A DNA stretch of 64,000 nucleotides from Engraulis encrasicolus (Eukaryota > Chordata > Actinopteri > Clupeiformes > Engraulidae): positions 16,199,164 through 16,263,163 of the forward strand of contig NC_085860.1 in the NCBI RefSeq assembly GCF_034702125.1, read 5' to 3'. The notes under the pieces were generated by a model. That model ran no database searches and had not been told where the DNA came from. It saw nothing but the letters and a program-made list of their open reading frames with translations. The position numbers and the translations under genes are program-made. Numbering within the stretch: the stretch's first letter is position 1; each line of letters opens with the position of its first letter. This document shows, piece by piece, positions 34,630 through 46,669 of this stretch.

Positions 34630-34802
34630 TTTAGGGCCCTGCCGTGGCCAACCGGTAGGGCACTCGCCTGCCATGTGGCTGACCCGGGTTCGACTCCCGG
34701 CCCGGGTCCTTTGCCGACCCCTCCCCATCTCTCTCCCAATTCGCTTCCTGTTCACCTCTCACACTGTCCTATCAAATAAACTCAAAAAAGACCCAAAAAG
34801 AG
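34630..34802 (+). repeat. tRNA-derived SINE, best-preserved copy
   Basis: A box TGGCCAACCGG (34645) and B box GGTTCGACTCC (34687) with tRNA-like spacing. Then the shared CTGTTCACCTCTCACACTGTCC region and an A-rich tail. Confidence 0.85.
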
Positions 34803-35740
34803 TTTAGACTTAAAAATGATCTTCGTACCACCTTCTTTGTCTTGTGACAAAGCCTTATGGTCCAAATGTGGTCCTATTTTAGAGCCATTGTTATGTCAAA
34901 TTCACGGTAAGTACAATGTCCAGGCCAGTATGAAAACTTTGAAGGCCATTTTCTCAGTTTCAATGTTTGCGTGATTACTGCATTTCCAACGCAATGAAAC
35001 AAGGTCCTGAGATAGAAGAGTGCTGTTATGCTAATACAAGCTACCTTACCAGAGGCCCCCTGTCCACATTTTCCATATCATCTATCCTCATCTCCTGACC
35101 TGTGAACCTGCTAGTGGTGACACTGCCCAGTGACACAGTACATCTGATGCCACATGAACACGAGGCAGGTTGGCTGTTTGAAGTCAAGTTTTTTTTTTCT
35201 TCATAAAAAAGGTCCGATGTTGTGCCTGGAGGGCCGAGCCATTGTTATCCCATTCTGCCTTCGCATTCCTCTAAGACGGATAAAGAGAGATGGCTCTGTC
35301 GAGTTTCTGAGAGGGCTCTCTTTTGTCACCCGCGGTGCCCTGGAGTTTCTTTGGGCGGATGCCACAGTGGCAGCCTGACAGGGTTCATTTTTCTTCATCA
35401 GTAGGCTGCATCACAGGTAGATGTTGCGACAGAGAACGCGTAAATGAACATGTATCCATGGCTTAGGATTACACGCTGGCTGCGACAGCGGGATGTTCTC
35501 TCGCTTTGGAACTGCCGCAAGTGTCATAATAAATCTTTAAATGCAGTATATAATCACAAGATCAGCAATAACAAACATAACATTGCAATGCAACAAATTC
35601 TCTTGAGGTTTTTCGTCTGCCAAAAAAAAACAAGTGAAATATGAGGACAAGTATTACAAGTAGCCCATTTTCCCCTTTTTTTGAAAAGCTTGGTCAGCAG
35701 TTGACACGAAGGCTCATTCCGTTTGTCTTAGTCATTGTGC
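34803..35740. other. intronic sequence, no feature supported
   Basis: Nothing recognised. Confidence 0.4.
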
Positions 35741-35742
35741 GC

Positions 35743-35761
35743 GCGTGTGTGTGTGTGTGTG

Positions 35762-35822
<61 letters not shown>
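35743..35822. repeat. (GT)n microsatellite
   Basis: GT with one GCGT interruption. Confidence 0.93.
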
Positions 35823-35823
<1 letters not shown>

Positions 35824-36814
35824 GCCTTTCCAGTAGGTCTGCAGTGTCCTGGAGGCTTGTCTGAGACTCTCTGAGATCAGCAAGGGGCAGGAGGACAGAG
35901 GGTTATAATGGGGAGACAAAAAGCAGGTGTGCTCGTATAAGAGACTAGCCTGGAAGACAGACAAAGGAATATTCATAGTCTTGTTGATGCAAACAGTTAT
36001 TTCTGAGGAGATGTTTGATGTGGAGCACACTGAGACCTTGAGAGGACACACGCTGTCCTCAATCATCCTCTCACTTGAGTCCTTGATAGCTTGGCTTGAA
36101 GGCCTGTTACTAAAAAAAGAACGTACCGGCGGTGGTTACACTGTTGATGTCTGACTGCTGTCATTTGCTTGATGTGCACTCTCAGGTTGTTTTGATAGGG
36201 AATGGGTCTCCTCTTAAATTATTGAATGGGTGAGGTCCCTGGGTGCTGATCATTATTCAAGGTTCAAGCTCGACCAGCTGTGTCTTGAGTGGCCGTCTTG
36301 CTAAAATACATTTTTTTGGGGAAAAGTGCCCCATGGTGCATGACCAGGGTCACCTGAACTTGCCCGGAAACGGAGAGGCAACCCCCCTCCCCCCCCCCGC
36401 CCCTCAGACAGATGATGGAGTACTGTTGTGACCGGCTGGTATGAATGATGAATGAGCAGTGTCGCTGAGATTCACAGGGCTGATAGTATTCAGGCTCCAT
36501 GCCTGATTTCAGGCTTGACAGAGTTTGCAAAAATAAAAACATTGATAATAATTAGCCATTAGGTTATTTTTTATCTCAGAAAGTGTTACAGGTTCAGGGT
36601 TTTCTTCTACTATCAGGCTTGAATAATGGTCATACACAGGCTATTAAATGTTTGAATTATGTGTCAAAATAGGCTTACATTACGTCACTGTGCAGTATCT
36701 TGTCGTCGTCGTTAGAGAAGGGGGAAAAGTTCAGGCTCAGGATTTTTTTTCACCATCACCCCTGGATTCACATACAGTACACGTTGTAGTGGTACATCCG
36801 AAGCACCCCAACCC
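35823..36814. other. intronic sequence, no feature supported
   Basis: A C-run at 36385-36402. No exon. Confidence 0.4.
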
Positions 36815-36955
36815 CCTCACATATGGGCTTGCTGCATGCCCAGGCCCATGGGTACCCTGGTTTCATCCTTGGTCCTTTCCCAGCCCTGCCCCATCTCTCT
36901 CTCTCCCACTCTCCTCCTGTCATACTCTTGACTATCCTATCATTAACTAGAAAGG
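36815..36955 (+). repeat. degenerate tRNA-SINE
   Basis: Keeps the tail of the SINE family (CCTTGGTCCTTTCCCAGCCC, CTCCTGTCATACTCTTGAC, TATCCTATCATT); the B box is degraded. Confidence 0.6.
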
Positions 36956-37233
36956 CACTCAGAGAGTGCAGACCTCCGCCAAGGATGCTGTTTGATAGAA
37001 CATTTGACTATGTTGCACTCATTTTTTTACAAGTCTTTCTGCCTTGTTTTTATGGAGTTAGAAACTGGAATGTCAAAATTCGCCCTATCCCGCAATGGTG
37101 AAGAATCTTTTTTTTAATTCCTGCATCCAGATCACCACAAAAATGTAATCACTTGTTCCTTTTGTCATTTCCCATAACTTCAACAAAATGTCATCAAAAT
37201 CCGTTCATAACTTTTTGAGTTATCCTGCTGACT

Positions 37234-37264
<31 letters not shown>

Positions 37265-37302
37265 CAACGCGACCGAAAACATAAACTCTTGGCGGAGTTA
37301 AT
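36948..37302 (+). repeat. dispersed repeat with GACA tandem and TTGGCGGAG end
   Basis: Starts CTAGAAAGGCACTCAGAGAG and ACCTCCGCCAAG, carries (GACA)n at 37228-37260 and ends CTCTTGGCGGAGTTAATAA. I know the pattern as a widespread fish interspersed repeat. A related head (ACCTTCGCCAAAGAGGTTGT) is at 41203. Confidence 0.6.
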
Positions 37303-37975
37303 AAATACTTTTTTTTTTAAATAAAGCAAAGGCTGTTGAAGGGCACTTTCCCCTCACAAAGGGTCCCAATCAAGAGGTGGTGTGTCATGGTCATGGTCAT
37401 GGTGGTAAAACAGATGTGCACCAATGGTTCAAAGTAGTTGACAAATATCCCGCACAGCGTCTTTTACACTTTACAATTTTTATTGCTCACATTGTGTCCG
37501 TCATTCAGAGCTTCTTTAGACGAGTTTGCCTGAAGACCTGAACTCACCTTAATAAGGTCTAAACTACTTAACCATGAGCGAAATGCAAGTGTCATGGTCG
37601 TGTTGGTGATGGGTCAGGGTCTGGGTGTCGACCACGATCCCCATTCTGAACAGAGAGTGTTCATTTGGGTTTGAGTCGGACAAAAAAGGGTGGAACCCTG
37701 TAACATTGCCTGGAGCCAAACGCATCCACACCTTTGGAAAGGGTATCAATTTTCACCCTTCTGCCTAAAAGTCATCAGACTTTTTCACACCTGCAACAAG
37801 AAGTTGAACTTTTACCTCTTTTGGCTTTAAAAAAGTGTGATGGCATGCTGCAGGACACAAATAATGTGCATATTAATTTTGGGTCCAAGTGGTGATACAA
37901 CCGACTCCACAAGCAGGTTGCTTTGGTGGTGTAGTGTTTCAAGGTCACATTTTATGTCAGTATAGTATGCAATAC
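37303..37975. other. intronic sequence, no feature supported
   Basis: Nothing recognised. Confidence 0.4.
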
Positions 37976-37979
37976 ATAA

Positions 37980-38470
37980 TGGCGTCGTTTACATGAGACA
38001 TTTAATTCAGAATGACCTGCATTTAATTCTGAATAAAGCATAATTCCACTTTGAAAACGTCATGTAAACACTTCACATTTCAGAATTAAATGAAAGTTCA
38101 ATGTAAACCTGACACCAAGGTAATGCAACTATGCTGTTCATTGAAACTGTGCTGCCTACGTAAATATTCATGAAAATATCATATTTAGCAAAAGTAATAA
38201 ACTAATATTTACTAGTATGGCCAAAGTAAAGTCATTTTTGCAGCTAAAAATGTCTATTTATGTTAATAAGCATGTTATTGGGCACTTGTAAGGGTATTAC
38301 TACCTTCTTACTAGAGACTATAAACGCTTATTAGAATAACCTTATTCTAAAGTGTTATATACCTGCCACAATTCAGAATTAAATGAAAGTTCAATGTAAA
38401 CCTGATACAACTATTTAACTCTGAATTATTAATTCAGAACTAAAAACGTCACGTAAACGTGGTCATTGTG
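37980..38470. repeat. AATTCAGAATTAAAT-type repeat interrupted by a second repeat
   Basis: CAGAATTAAATGAAAGTTCA and AATGTAAACCTGA occur at 38085-38112 and again at 38377-38406, around an unrelated block (38118-38362). Confidence 0.6.
38118..38362 (+). repeat. dispersed repeat R38, copy 1
   Basis: Near-identical to 43298-43501 plus 43840-43882: same order of CAACTATGCTG, TTCATTGAAACTGTGCTGCC, TAATATTTACTAGTATGGCC and TATAAACGCTTATTAGAA. Confidence 0.8.
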
Positions 38471-39990
38471 AAGTTACCACAGAACACTGCCTCCCACTGA
38501 TCAAAACGCATATGAACACCTTCCAGAAAGACCTACAAAAAAAAAAGCTCCCCCTCTCCCTCCGTTTGAAAAATCTTTACTGTCATCAGGGGATTATCCT
38601 TCATCTCTCTTCAGAGTTGCGGCTCTGTTATTATTGCATTAGACTTGTGGGGGTGATCCTTTGCTTCTGCATCACCGGCTAATCTGTTGGGCTCCCGCTC
38701 GTTGAAACAGATGCCGGTGGGACGGCCCTTTGTGTTCCGCTCCATTAAGAGTCATCGCACTGAGCAAATTATAGCCTGGAAAAACACACACTGCCCTCTA
38801 ACCCTCCAAGATCAGTACCGTCCGTCCTCTCTGGCCCCTACGTAGGTTTGCTCTCCTGCCTACACAAAATTCCACCGAGATGAGTCTTTAATAGAAATGG
38901 ATAGATGCTGAGTTTGCTGGGAAAGTCTACCCCATGAGAATGAGTTTAATAGAGACTTGTATTGTAGGTTTTATGGGACACGGTGGATGTATGGCTCAGC
39001 TCAACGCAATCCTGCAAAGGTTGATGTCGAAAAAAAAAAAAACAAGCTGATACTTGTAATCACAGAAGGCCCTGAAACCTAGCCTCGCGAGCCATCCTAC
39101 GTACTTCCGCCAAAGGATTGGCTCCACTACTGTAGTCTGGCCGTGCTTCTCTGTGGAGTGCCTGGAGCAGTAGAATTTTGATTGCAACGCCCCCCCAGAA
39201 AACAGCCAATAATCGAATACGCCCCCCACGTGGGGACGAAAGGGAGAGAACGCTCGTGACAATGACGTACACATCTGCGCCAGAGCCATTGGTCTGCGCT
39301 ATGTTGTTGTTGAGTAACTGCCAGCGATTGGGTGAGAGGTGTCCAATAATTTCAAACTATAACTGAGTGCAAACTTCCTGCTTTCTACAATCGCTTCAGA
39401 GCAAACAAATGCCAGACCATAAATACGAAATGAAATGGTAGTATTATGGGATGGTCAGGACCAGGCTACCTGAAACTAGCGCTGACAAATGACACAGATT
39501 TACAGTGTGATTTCTGTGAGCTTTTTGGGACCATTGTTGGAAATGTATGGCTGTATGTTGACTGTGGGCAATTGATTATGGGGGATGGGGGTTGGAGGTG
39601 GTCTGTCAACATTAGTTTTTTCCCCATTAGTTATAAGCAGTTCTCTAAATTAACACTAGCCACCCGGCCAAATGTTTGTGAAATTTCAGTTTGGCTGGTT
39701 GGAAAGACGAACTTATGAGACACGTTCACCCATTAGTAAGTGTATGTTAGTGAGTGTGTGGCTAGTAAGAGTGACATCTACTAGCCGTTTTGGCTGGTGA
39801 TGAAAAAAGGTAATTTAGAGCTCTGGTTATAGCATCAGTTGCCATTGTTATCATATGCAAGAAGCTAACAAGACATGTTACTTACGGTAAGTATGCCCAA
39901 GTGGTTCCACAGCAGTTGAGACGTGACGTCCATTTAAAAGCTTTGTGAAACCATTCATTCATTCTTCTTCTTTTTTGTTTCTCCCAGCAG
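38471..39990. other. intronic sequence with a possible old element
   Basis: 39072 (ACCTAGCCTCGCGAGCC) and 39453 (GGACCAGGCTACCTG) are loosely inverted and may bound a decayed MITE. Nothing else. Confidence 0.35.
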
Positions 39991-40098
39991 ACTCGGTCTC
40001 GAAGCTCAACTGTACATCTCCGCCGACCACAGAGCCTAAAGTCCACAAGACGGAAGCCAAAACGCCACCAGCGCTCGGAGCCAAGGACCATACAAAGG
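39991..40098 (+). CDS. exon candidate 2 of the unrecognised gene
   Basis: Strong acceptor: pyrimidine run TTTTTTGTTTCTCCCAGCAG ending 39990. Donor GTGAAT at 40099. 108 nt. Two bases complete the codon begun in exon 1 (phase 1), then the exon encodes SVSKLNCTSPPTTEPKVHK and a Lys/Pro-rich continuation ending in DHTK, leaving in phase 1. The segment looks disordered. Function unknown. Confidence 0.65.
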
Positions 40099-41284
40099 GT
40101 GAATCTGTTTTCTCTTGGTCCTTGGCTTGGATGACGCCAGTTTTGTTGGACGCTCATCACAGGCTTATTGGTTTGTGGATGGCATTATGAAAGGGAGTTT
40201 GACGAGCTTCATTGTCCTCCCGATTTACCACACTTCTCACATTGGCGTTTCATGGTCGCTCACAAGGAAGCAATTCATTGATTCCACAAATCCCGTGTTG
40301 GAGTCCCATTAGTCACTGATGCAGCGGGAGGCTACATAAGCTTAGCAAGATGGCAAGTTAGATGTATTGCCTCCTCGGTAAATGTGCCATTTCGTACTGT
40401 ATTCTACGTGGCTCAGTAGAGTAAAGGTGGCTCTGTTTTTCCAGTGTTGGCATGGCGCCCAGGCAAACATGCCAAAATGAGGGATGCTCAGCTGCCACAT
40501 ATTTGTGTTTGAAGGTGCTTTAGGTGTTAGGCTGTACAGTACCTCACCTGGGAGCATGGAAGTCCCAGGGTGTGACCCATTTCTCAGGGAGGATGTCCTC
40601 AGGTGTCCCCCAAACTGCAGAAAATGATGGAACAAGTAAAGTGGGACAGGGGTATGATCTAGCTTTGCTGAGAAGATTGCATTGCACTTTTGTGTGCGTG
40701 CGTGCGTGTTCGTGTATGGTTTTGGGGCGTGGGGGTTTTGGGTTGGCCGCTGTGTGGTGGGATTGTGTGTGTATGTGTGTGTGTGCGTGTGCGTGCGTGT
40801 GGTTTTGGGGGTGGGTGGGGGTGTTGGGTTGGCTGCTGAGTGGTGGGATGTGATTGTGTGTGTGTGTGTGTGCGTGCGTGCGTACAGATTTTGCTAACTT
40901 GTGTAGTTTTCTGGCCCGAGGCAGAAGAGTGAACGCCACCTGTGTAAATATGATGTGATGCAAAAACAAAGTTTGGCACAGCTGAGCAACACACACACTG
41001 CTGCTGCAGACGCACATGTCCGGAACAATGTGCTGTTTTTGGAAATGGAGAAAAATAAAATAAAACAAAACAAATGATCCGGTGCCATATGCTCAGTGTT
41101 GCGCTGTGTGCCACAACAGATGATCCTGACGAGCAATTCTCAAGGGCTCACATGTTTTATGGGTAGCTAACTGGCACTCCAGTCTGTTATGTATTTAATT
41201 ACCTTCGCCAAAGAGGTTGTGTTTTTACCTTTGTTGGGTTGCTTGGTTGTTTGTGTTCAGACTAACTCACAAAAAATTGTGTCT
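40099..41284. other. intron with GT-rich patches
   Basis: Imperfect GT/GGGT tracts at 40690-40885. Otherwise nothing. Confidence 0.45.
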
Positions 41285-41286
41285 TA

Positions 41287-42915
41287 CAGTCCCAAGAAAA
41301 AGTTTGTACACCCTTTGAAATTTCTTACTTTTCAGTCAAAATAGATCATAAAACATGGTCTGATCTTCCCGGAAATCTCAAGAAGGAACAATCAGAGTCT
41401 GCTTTAACTAATTCCACACAAACAATTACATGTTTTCATATTTTTATTGGCCATAAGGCTATAACATTCACAGGAGAGCAAGGCATAAGTAAGTACACCC
41501 TTGCATTAAATAGGTTTTAACCCTCAGTTAGTTGCAATATCCTCAACCAGACTTGTCCTGTAGTTGCAGATCAGATTAACAAAGCAATCTGGATGTATCT
41601 TGTCTCCCTCCTCTTTAGAGAACTGCCTCTCGTCATCAAGGTTTCTGGGATGTCTGGAGTGCATAGCTTTATTGACTTCATGCCATATAATCTCAATTGT
41701 TTTTAGTCAGGGCTTTTTCTGGGCTATTCCAGAATGTGTACTTCATTGTTATGAAGCCATTCTAATGTCGATTTGCTTCTTAAGTATGGGTTGTTGTCAC
41801 ATTTCAGCACCCATCCTCTTGTGTGCTTCAACTGTGTGACAGACTTCCTCACATTTTTTCTGTAAAATATCACAATAAACTTGAGTTCATTGCTCCACTG
41901 ATAGTAGCAAACTTTCAAGGGCCTGAGGCAGCAAGGTAGCCGCATATAATGATGCTCCCGCCACCATACTCAGATGTGGAGATGTAACCAAGAAAAGCTA
42001 AAAATGGGGTTCATTCTGCCAATCTAAAATTATTGGGGTTTCTGTCCAAAAAAATATTGCTGCAACTTTGAGGTTTGCGAAAAAGCATTTATATGCTTCA
42101 TAAAATTACTGCTAAATCTTCAGTAGACCAACGTTGAAACTAAAGTTGAATTTTTCAGGGGAACACATAGTATCATGTTTGGAGGAGAACTGGAGAACCA
42201 CACCTTCACCAAAACATCATCTCCACTTTTCAGTATGGTGGCGGCAGCATCATTATATGCGGCTACCTTGGTGCCTCAGGCCCTTGTCAGTTAGCTATTA
42301 TCAGTGGAACAATGAACTCAGAAGTTTATTGAGATATTTAACAGAAAGAATGTGAGGTAGTCTGTCACACAGTTGAGGCACACAAGAGGATGGGTGCTGA
42401 AATGGGACAACTACCCATATTTTAGAGGCAATTGACATTTGAATTGCTTCATAAGAATGAAATACACATTCTGGAATAGCCCAGTCAAAGCTCTGACAAA
42501 AACATTTCAGATGATATGGCATGAAGTCAAGAAAGCTATTCACTAAAGATATCCCAGAAACCTTGCTGAAGAAGGGCAGTTTTCTAAAGAAGAGGGAGAC
42601 AAGATACATCCAGATTGTTTTGTTAATCTGATCTGCAACTACAGGAAACATCTGGTTGAGGTTATTGCGACTAACTTAAGGTTAAAACCTATTGAATGCA
42701 AGGGTGTACTTACTTATGCCTTGCTGTCCTGTGAATGTTTACATCTTATGGCCAATGAAAATATGAAAACTTGTAAATGTTTGGGTTGAATTAGTTAAAG
42801 CAGACTCTGGTTTTTCCTTCTTGTGATTTCTGGAAAGATCAGACTATGTTTTATGACCAATTTTGACAGAAATGTAAGAAATGTCAAAGGGTGTACAAAC
42901 TTTTTCCTGGGACTG
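41287..42915. mobile_element. Tc1-derived 1.6-kb foldback element
   Basis: TA on both sides (41285-41286, 42916-42917). Ends CAGTCCCAAGAAAAAGTTTG and (rc) CAGTCCCAGGAAAAAGTTTG. The two halves are inverted copies of each other over roughly 700-800 bp per arm, with a short unique middle (about 41985-42130). In the plus-strand arm at 42231-42285 the translation YGGGSIIICGYLGASGP matches the conserved HGGGSIMVWG...SASGP block of Tc1 transposases, so both arms derive from transposase sequence. Stops throughout: not coding. Confidence 0.85.
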
Positions 42916-42917
42916 TA

Positions 42918-43093
42918 TAGTTAGGCTATTTGTGTTTTTTTTGTGATCTTTGTTTTAATTGAGCCACTTTGATGTAGGTCTCCACCGTGTGAGCTACTTA
43001 ATAATATTTAGCCACTTAGGACTTTCTATATGTAGGGAGTAGCTTAGCCTGGTCTAAAAACAATGTTCTGATTTATGCACTGTGTTCCTTCAG
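42918..43093. other. intron 3' part
   Basis: Leads to the acceptor at 43093. Confidence 0.5.
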
Positions 43094-43251
43094 ACACCAC
43101 CGGTTGCGTGGCCAAGAACGTGTTTGTGCGGATGCTCCGCACAGCCCAGCGGTACCTGGTGGTGGTGGGCCAGCCAGGCGGCCACGGCAAGCCCTGCTCT
43201 ACTGTGACCCAGCCCGCCAAGGCCAAGGCCAAGGCCCTTCCACAGACTCAG
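43094..43251 (+). CDS. exon candidate 3 of the unrecognised gene
   Basis: Acceptor TTCCTTCAG ends 43093; donor GTAACC at 43252 (CAG|GTAACC). 158 nt. Phase-1 entry gives DTTGCVAKNVFVRMLRTAQR, then YLVVVGQPGG and a Lys/Ala repeat (PAKAKAKALPQTQ), leaving in phase 0. The VFVRMLRTAQRYLVVVG segment is the most structured-looking part of the predicted protein. GC content is higher than in the flanking introns. Confidence 0.68.
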
Positions 43252-43274
43252 GTAACCCATACGGAAAAAAATGT

Positions 43275-43882
43275 TAAAGGTGCACTGTGTGGCCAGAGAA
43301 GGTACTGCAACTATGCTGCTCATTGAAACTGTGCTGCCTATGTAAATATTCATGAAAATATCATATTTGGCAAAAGTAATAAACTAATATTTACTAGTAT
43401 GGCCAAAGTAAAATCAATTTTGCAGCTAAAAATGTCTATTTAAGTTAACAAGCATGTTATTGGGCACTTGTAAGGGTATTACTACCTGCTTACTAGAGAC
43501 TAGTGAAAAAAAAGTGAAAGTGAAAGCCCATTGGGAAACTCCAACTCCCATTGTCATTGTGAAACAGCACTCCACAGCACACAAGTGAACACTGCACACT
43601 GCACACAACGAAATTGCATTCATGCCTCACCCGTGCAAGGGGGCAGCCCTCAGTGGCGCCCCATGGGGAGCAGTGCGGTGGGACGGTACCATGCTCAGGG
43701 TACCTCAGTCATGGAGGAGGATGGGGGAGAGCACTGGTTGATTACTCCCCCCACCAACCTGGCGGGTCGGGAGTCGAATCGGCAACCTCTGGGATGCAAG
43801 TCTGACGCCCTAACCGCTCACCCATGACTGCCCATAACTATAAACGCTTATTAGAAGAACCTTATTCTAAAGCGTTATATAT
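43275..43882 (+). repeat. dispersed repeat R38, copy 2, interrupted
   Basis: Starts TTAAAGGTGCACTGTG just inside the intron. Follows 38118-38362 closely, but is split after GAGACTA (43501) and resumes at 43838. Confidence 0.8.
43502..43838 (-). mobile_element. SINE-like insertion within R38 copy 2
   Basis: About 337 bp absent from the 38118 copy, with ACTA at both junctions. The 3' part carries a tRNA-like region on the minus strand (GGTTGCCGATTCGACTCCCG, rc of about 43764-43783). Confidence 0.7.
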
Positions 43883-44653
43883 GTCATGTATCATTTACTC
43901 CTGAAAGTGCCCCCTTTTGGTGTTGTCTCATACAGAATTGTTGTATGAACAAAACACTGTATGAAGCATACAAAGTAATTGTATCATAGACATTATCTGT
44001 ACATTTTGTACATTATTCATACTAGTTTCATCCAATAATTCTGAATGAGAGAAGGGGCCACTTTCAAATTGCATATCTGTTTTCACTGTCATATAAAATT
44101 ATTTTCGAATTCATAAAAAAACGTGTACAACTTGTGTATGATATTACAATATCCTTTCCATATGGGAACCACGCTCAGACACACCCCTTGCTGAAGCTCC
44201 CCTCACCTGACAATGATGGATGATTGACTTTTCGTTCTTTCTAAGAAAGAAAGCGTTTAACAAAAGGTGGTATTTCTATCTTGAATTACGTATGTCCAGA
44301 ATGAGGTCATGTTGGCACCATGAAAATGATTCATTCGTGTTTGCATTTCAGTAGTCGCTTCAAGGCAACCATAGAAAAAAAGCATTTGCCTGAGAAAAAA
44401 ATTGCAGTCAAAGGTACCAATATGTCACATGGACTCAAATACTGTGTCTTGCAAACTCCAATACAAACTCCAATGCTAACATTATCACATTTTAGAGCAG
44501 AGGTTTTATGGCCTTACAGTACAGTAGACTTGTACAGTATTTCACATTTCCAAGGTGTATACCAATCTAAAAAGAGAGACGGGAATACTTCACTGGGTCA
44601 TGTATCCAAGTGAAGTAAAAAAGGATGCTCATCAAAAAAAAACGTTGGCATCC
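43883..44653. other. intronic sequence, no feature supported
   Basis: Nothing recognised. Confidence 0.4.
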
Positions 44654-44792
44654 AAACTGCCATGAAAAGATGAAAACAACTTTTGAGACACTCCTTACTT
44701 ACGTTAAATAGCCTGCATTCAACTCTACTAAAGGCTTTTTAACTTAAGTAAGGAGTGCCTCAAAAGTTGTTTTTATCTTTTCGCATGGCAGT
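44654..44792. mobile_element. foldback MITE
   Basis: About 139 bp. The left arm AACTGCCATGAAAAGATGAA continues as an imperfect inverted repeat of the right arm (rc CACTGCCATGCGAAAAGATA) over roughly 55 bp. Short loop. Confidence 0.75.
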
Positions 44793-45665
<873 letters not shown>

Positions 45666-45839
45666 GTTCTGCCTTTCGGTTACGGGCAAGAAGAGAGGTC
45701 CTGCCTCAGGAAGTGTAAATGGATGTACATTGTGAAGTGTCCGCTTCTGACACTTGATCGCCAGCCCAGTACAGTATCACAGCATCTGAATGCATTAATG
45801 GCCTTCTTCTCTTCCTTTCTACTCGGTTTACCCCAACAG

Positions 45840-46003
45840 AGCAAAGCCAAGAGGAGGAGCCAGGGCCAGGGCCAGAAGAGGCTGAGTCTGCACAGCCTGT
45901 CCAGGAAACAGAAACAAGCCCCCAAACCCACCACCACCACCTCCCAGGACACAGAGGCCAGTGCTGCCACAGAGGACTGGTGGGTCAAAGACAAACTCAC
46001 TGG
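45840..46003 (+). CDS. exon candidate 4 of the unrecognised gene
   Basis: Acceptor TTTACCCCAACAG ends 45839. Phase 0 entry fits exon 3. It encodes a basic segment SKAKRRSQGQGQKRLSLHSL, then KQKQAPKPTTTTSQDTEAS and EDWWVKDKLTG. Two donors leave the same phase (2): GTGGGT after 45979 or GTATAA after 46003. I give the longer form because WWVKDKLTG joins sensibly to exon 5; the choice is uncertain. The Lys/Arg clusters could be nuclear localisation signals (inference). Confidence 0.62.
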
Positions 46004-46107
46004 GTATAACTTGGTTTGCGCGTGTGCGAGCGTGCATGCATGCATTCGTGCTTGTGTGTGCAACTGTGCGTGTTTGTGTGTGCGTGGGTTGTGTGAGCTT
46101 GAGCGTA

Positions 46108-46664
46108 CACTGTAAAAAATTGCATCAGTGATATAAGTCATAACTTATATAGTTAATTTATTATTGTATACCCTGCAATGGCAACAGCATGGTATAACTT
46201 GAAATGTTAAGTTCACCAGCTGAATCAGAATTCCAAGAAAATTTAAATCTTTATAGTAAGTTGTATGAAGTTGTGTGTGTTGTTGCAGTAAAAGCTGCAA
46301 TTCAAAGATTCACACAACTTACAATAAGGATTTAAATTAACTTTGAATTCTGAGGCAGCTGGTATATTTTTAGAGATGCACCGGATCCTGATTTTTAGGA
46401 TCCTGCCGGATACCGGATCCACTGCTTAAGATCCTGCCGGATCTGGAACCGGATACCGGATCCTATGAAAGGGTTGAAACACATAGCCTACTCACACACG
46501 TGGGCCCTTTTTATCACGTTGGCTCAAACTATTTTGACTGAAAAGCCTCGGCTACCGGATCCTGGATCATGGAACCGGATCCGGATCCTATGAAAAACCC
46601 TATCATCCTGCCGGAACCGGAACCGGATCTTGGATCCTGTGCATCTCAATTTTTTTTTACAGTG
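46108..46664. mobile_element. TA-flanked MITE hosting a nested element
   Basis: TA at 46106-46107 and 46665-46666. Ends CACTGTAAAAAATT and (rc) CACTGTAAAAAAAAAATT. The interior has an inverted AAATTTAAATCTTTATAGTA / GTAAGTTGT structure at 46238-46345. The GGATCC-rich element 46371-46648 sits inside it. Confidence 0.75.
46371..46648. mobile_element. GGATCCGG-rich short element, copy 2 (inverted)
   Basis: Reverse-complement counterpart of 10338-10594, with the same unique middle (AAACTATTTTGACTGAAAAG / CTTTTCAGTCAAAATAGTTT). Ends TAGAGATGCACC and TGTGCATCTCA. Confidence 0.8.
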
Positions 46665-46669
46665 TATGT

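Noticed and set aside
34645..34700. Functional tRNA gene
   Set aside because: A and B boxes are present, but the cloverleaf is imperfect, the SINE tail follows, and several copies are dispersed in the window.
41564..42651. Open frames in the Tc1-derived foldback
   Set aside because: Inverted transposase remnants with stops, not a working gene.
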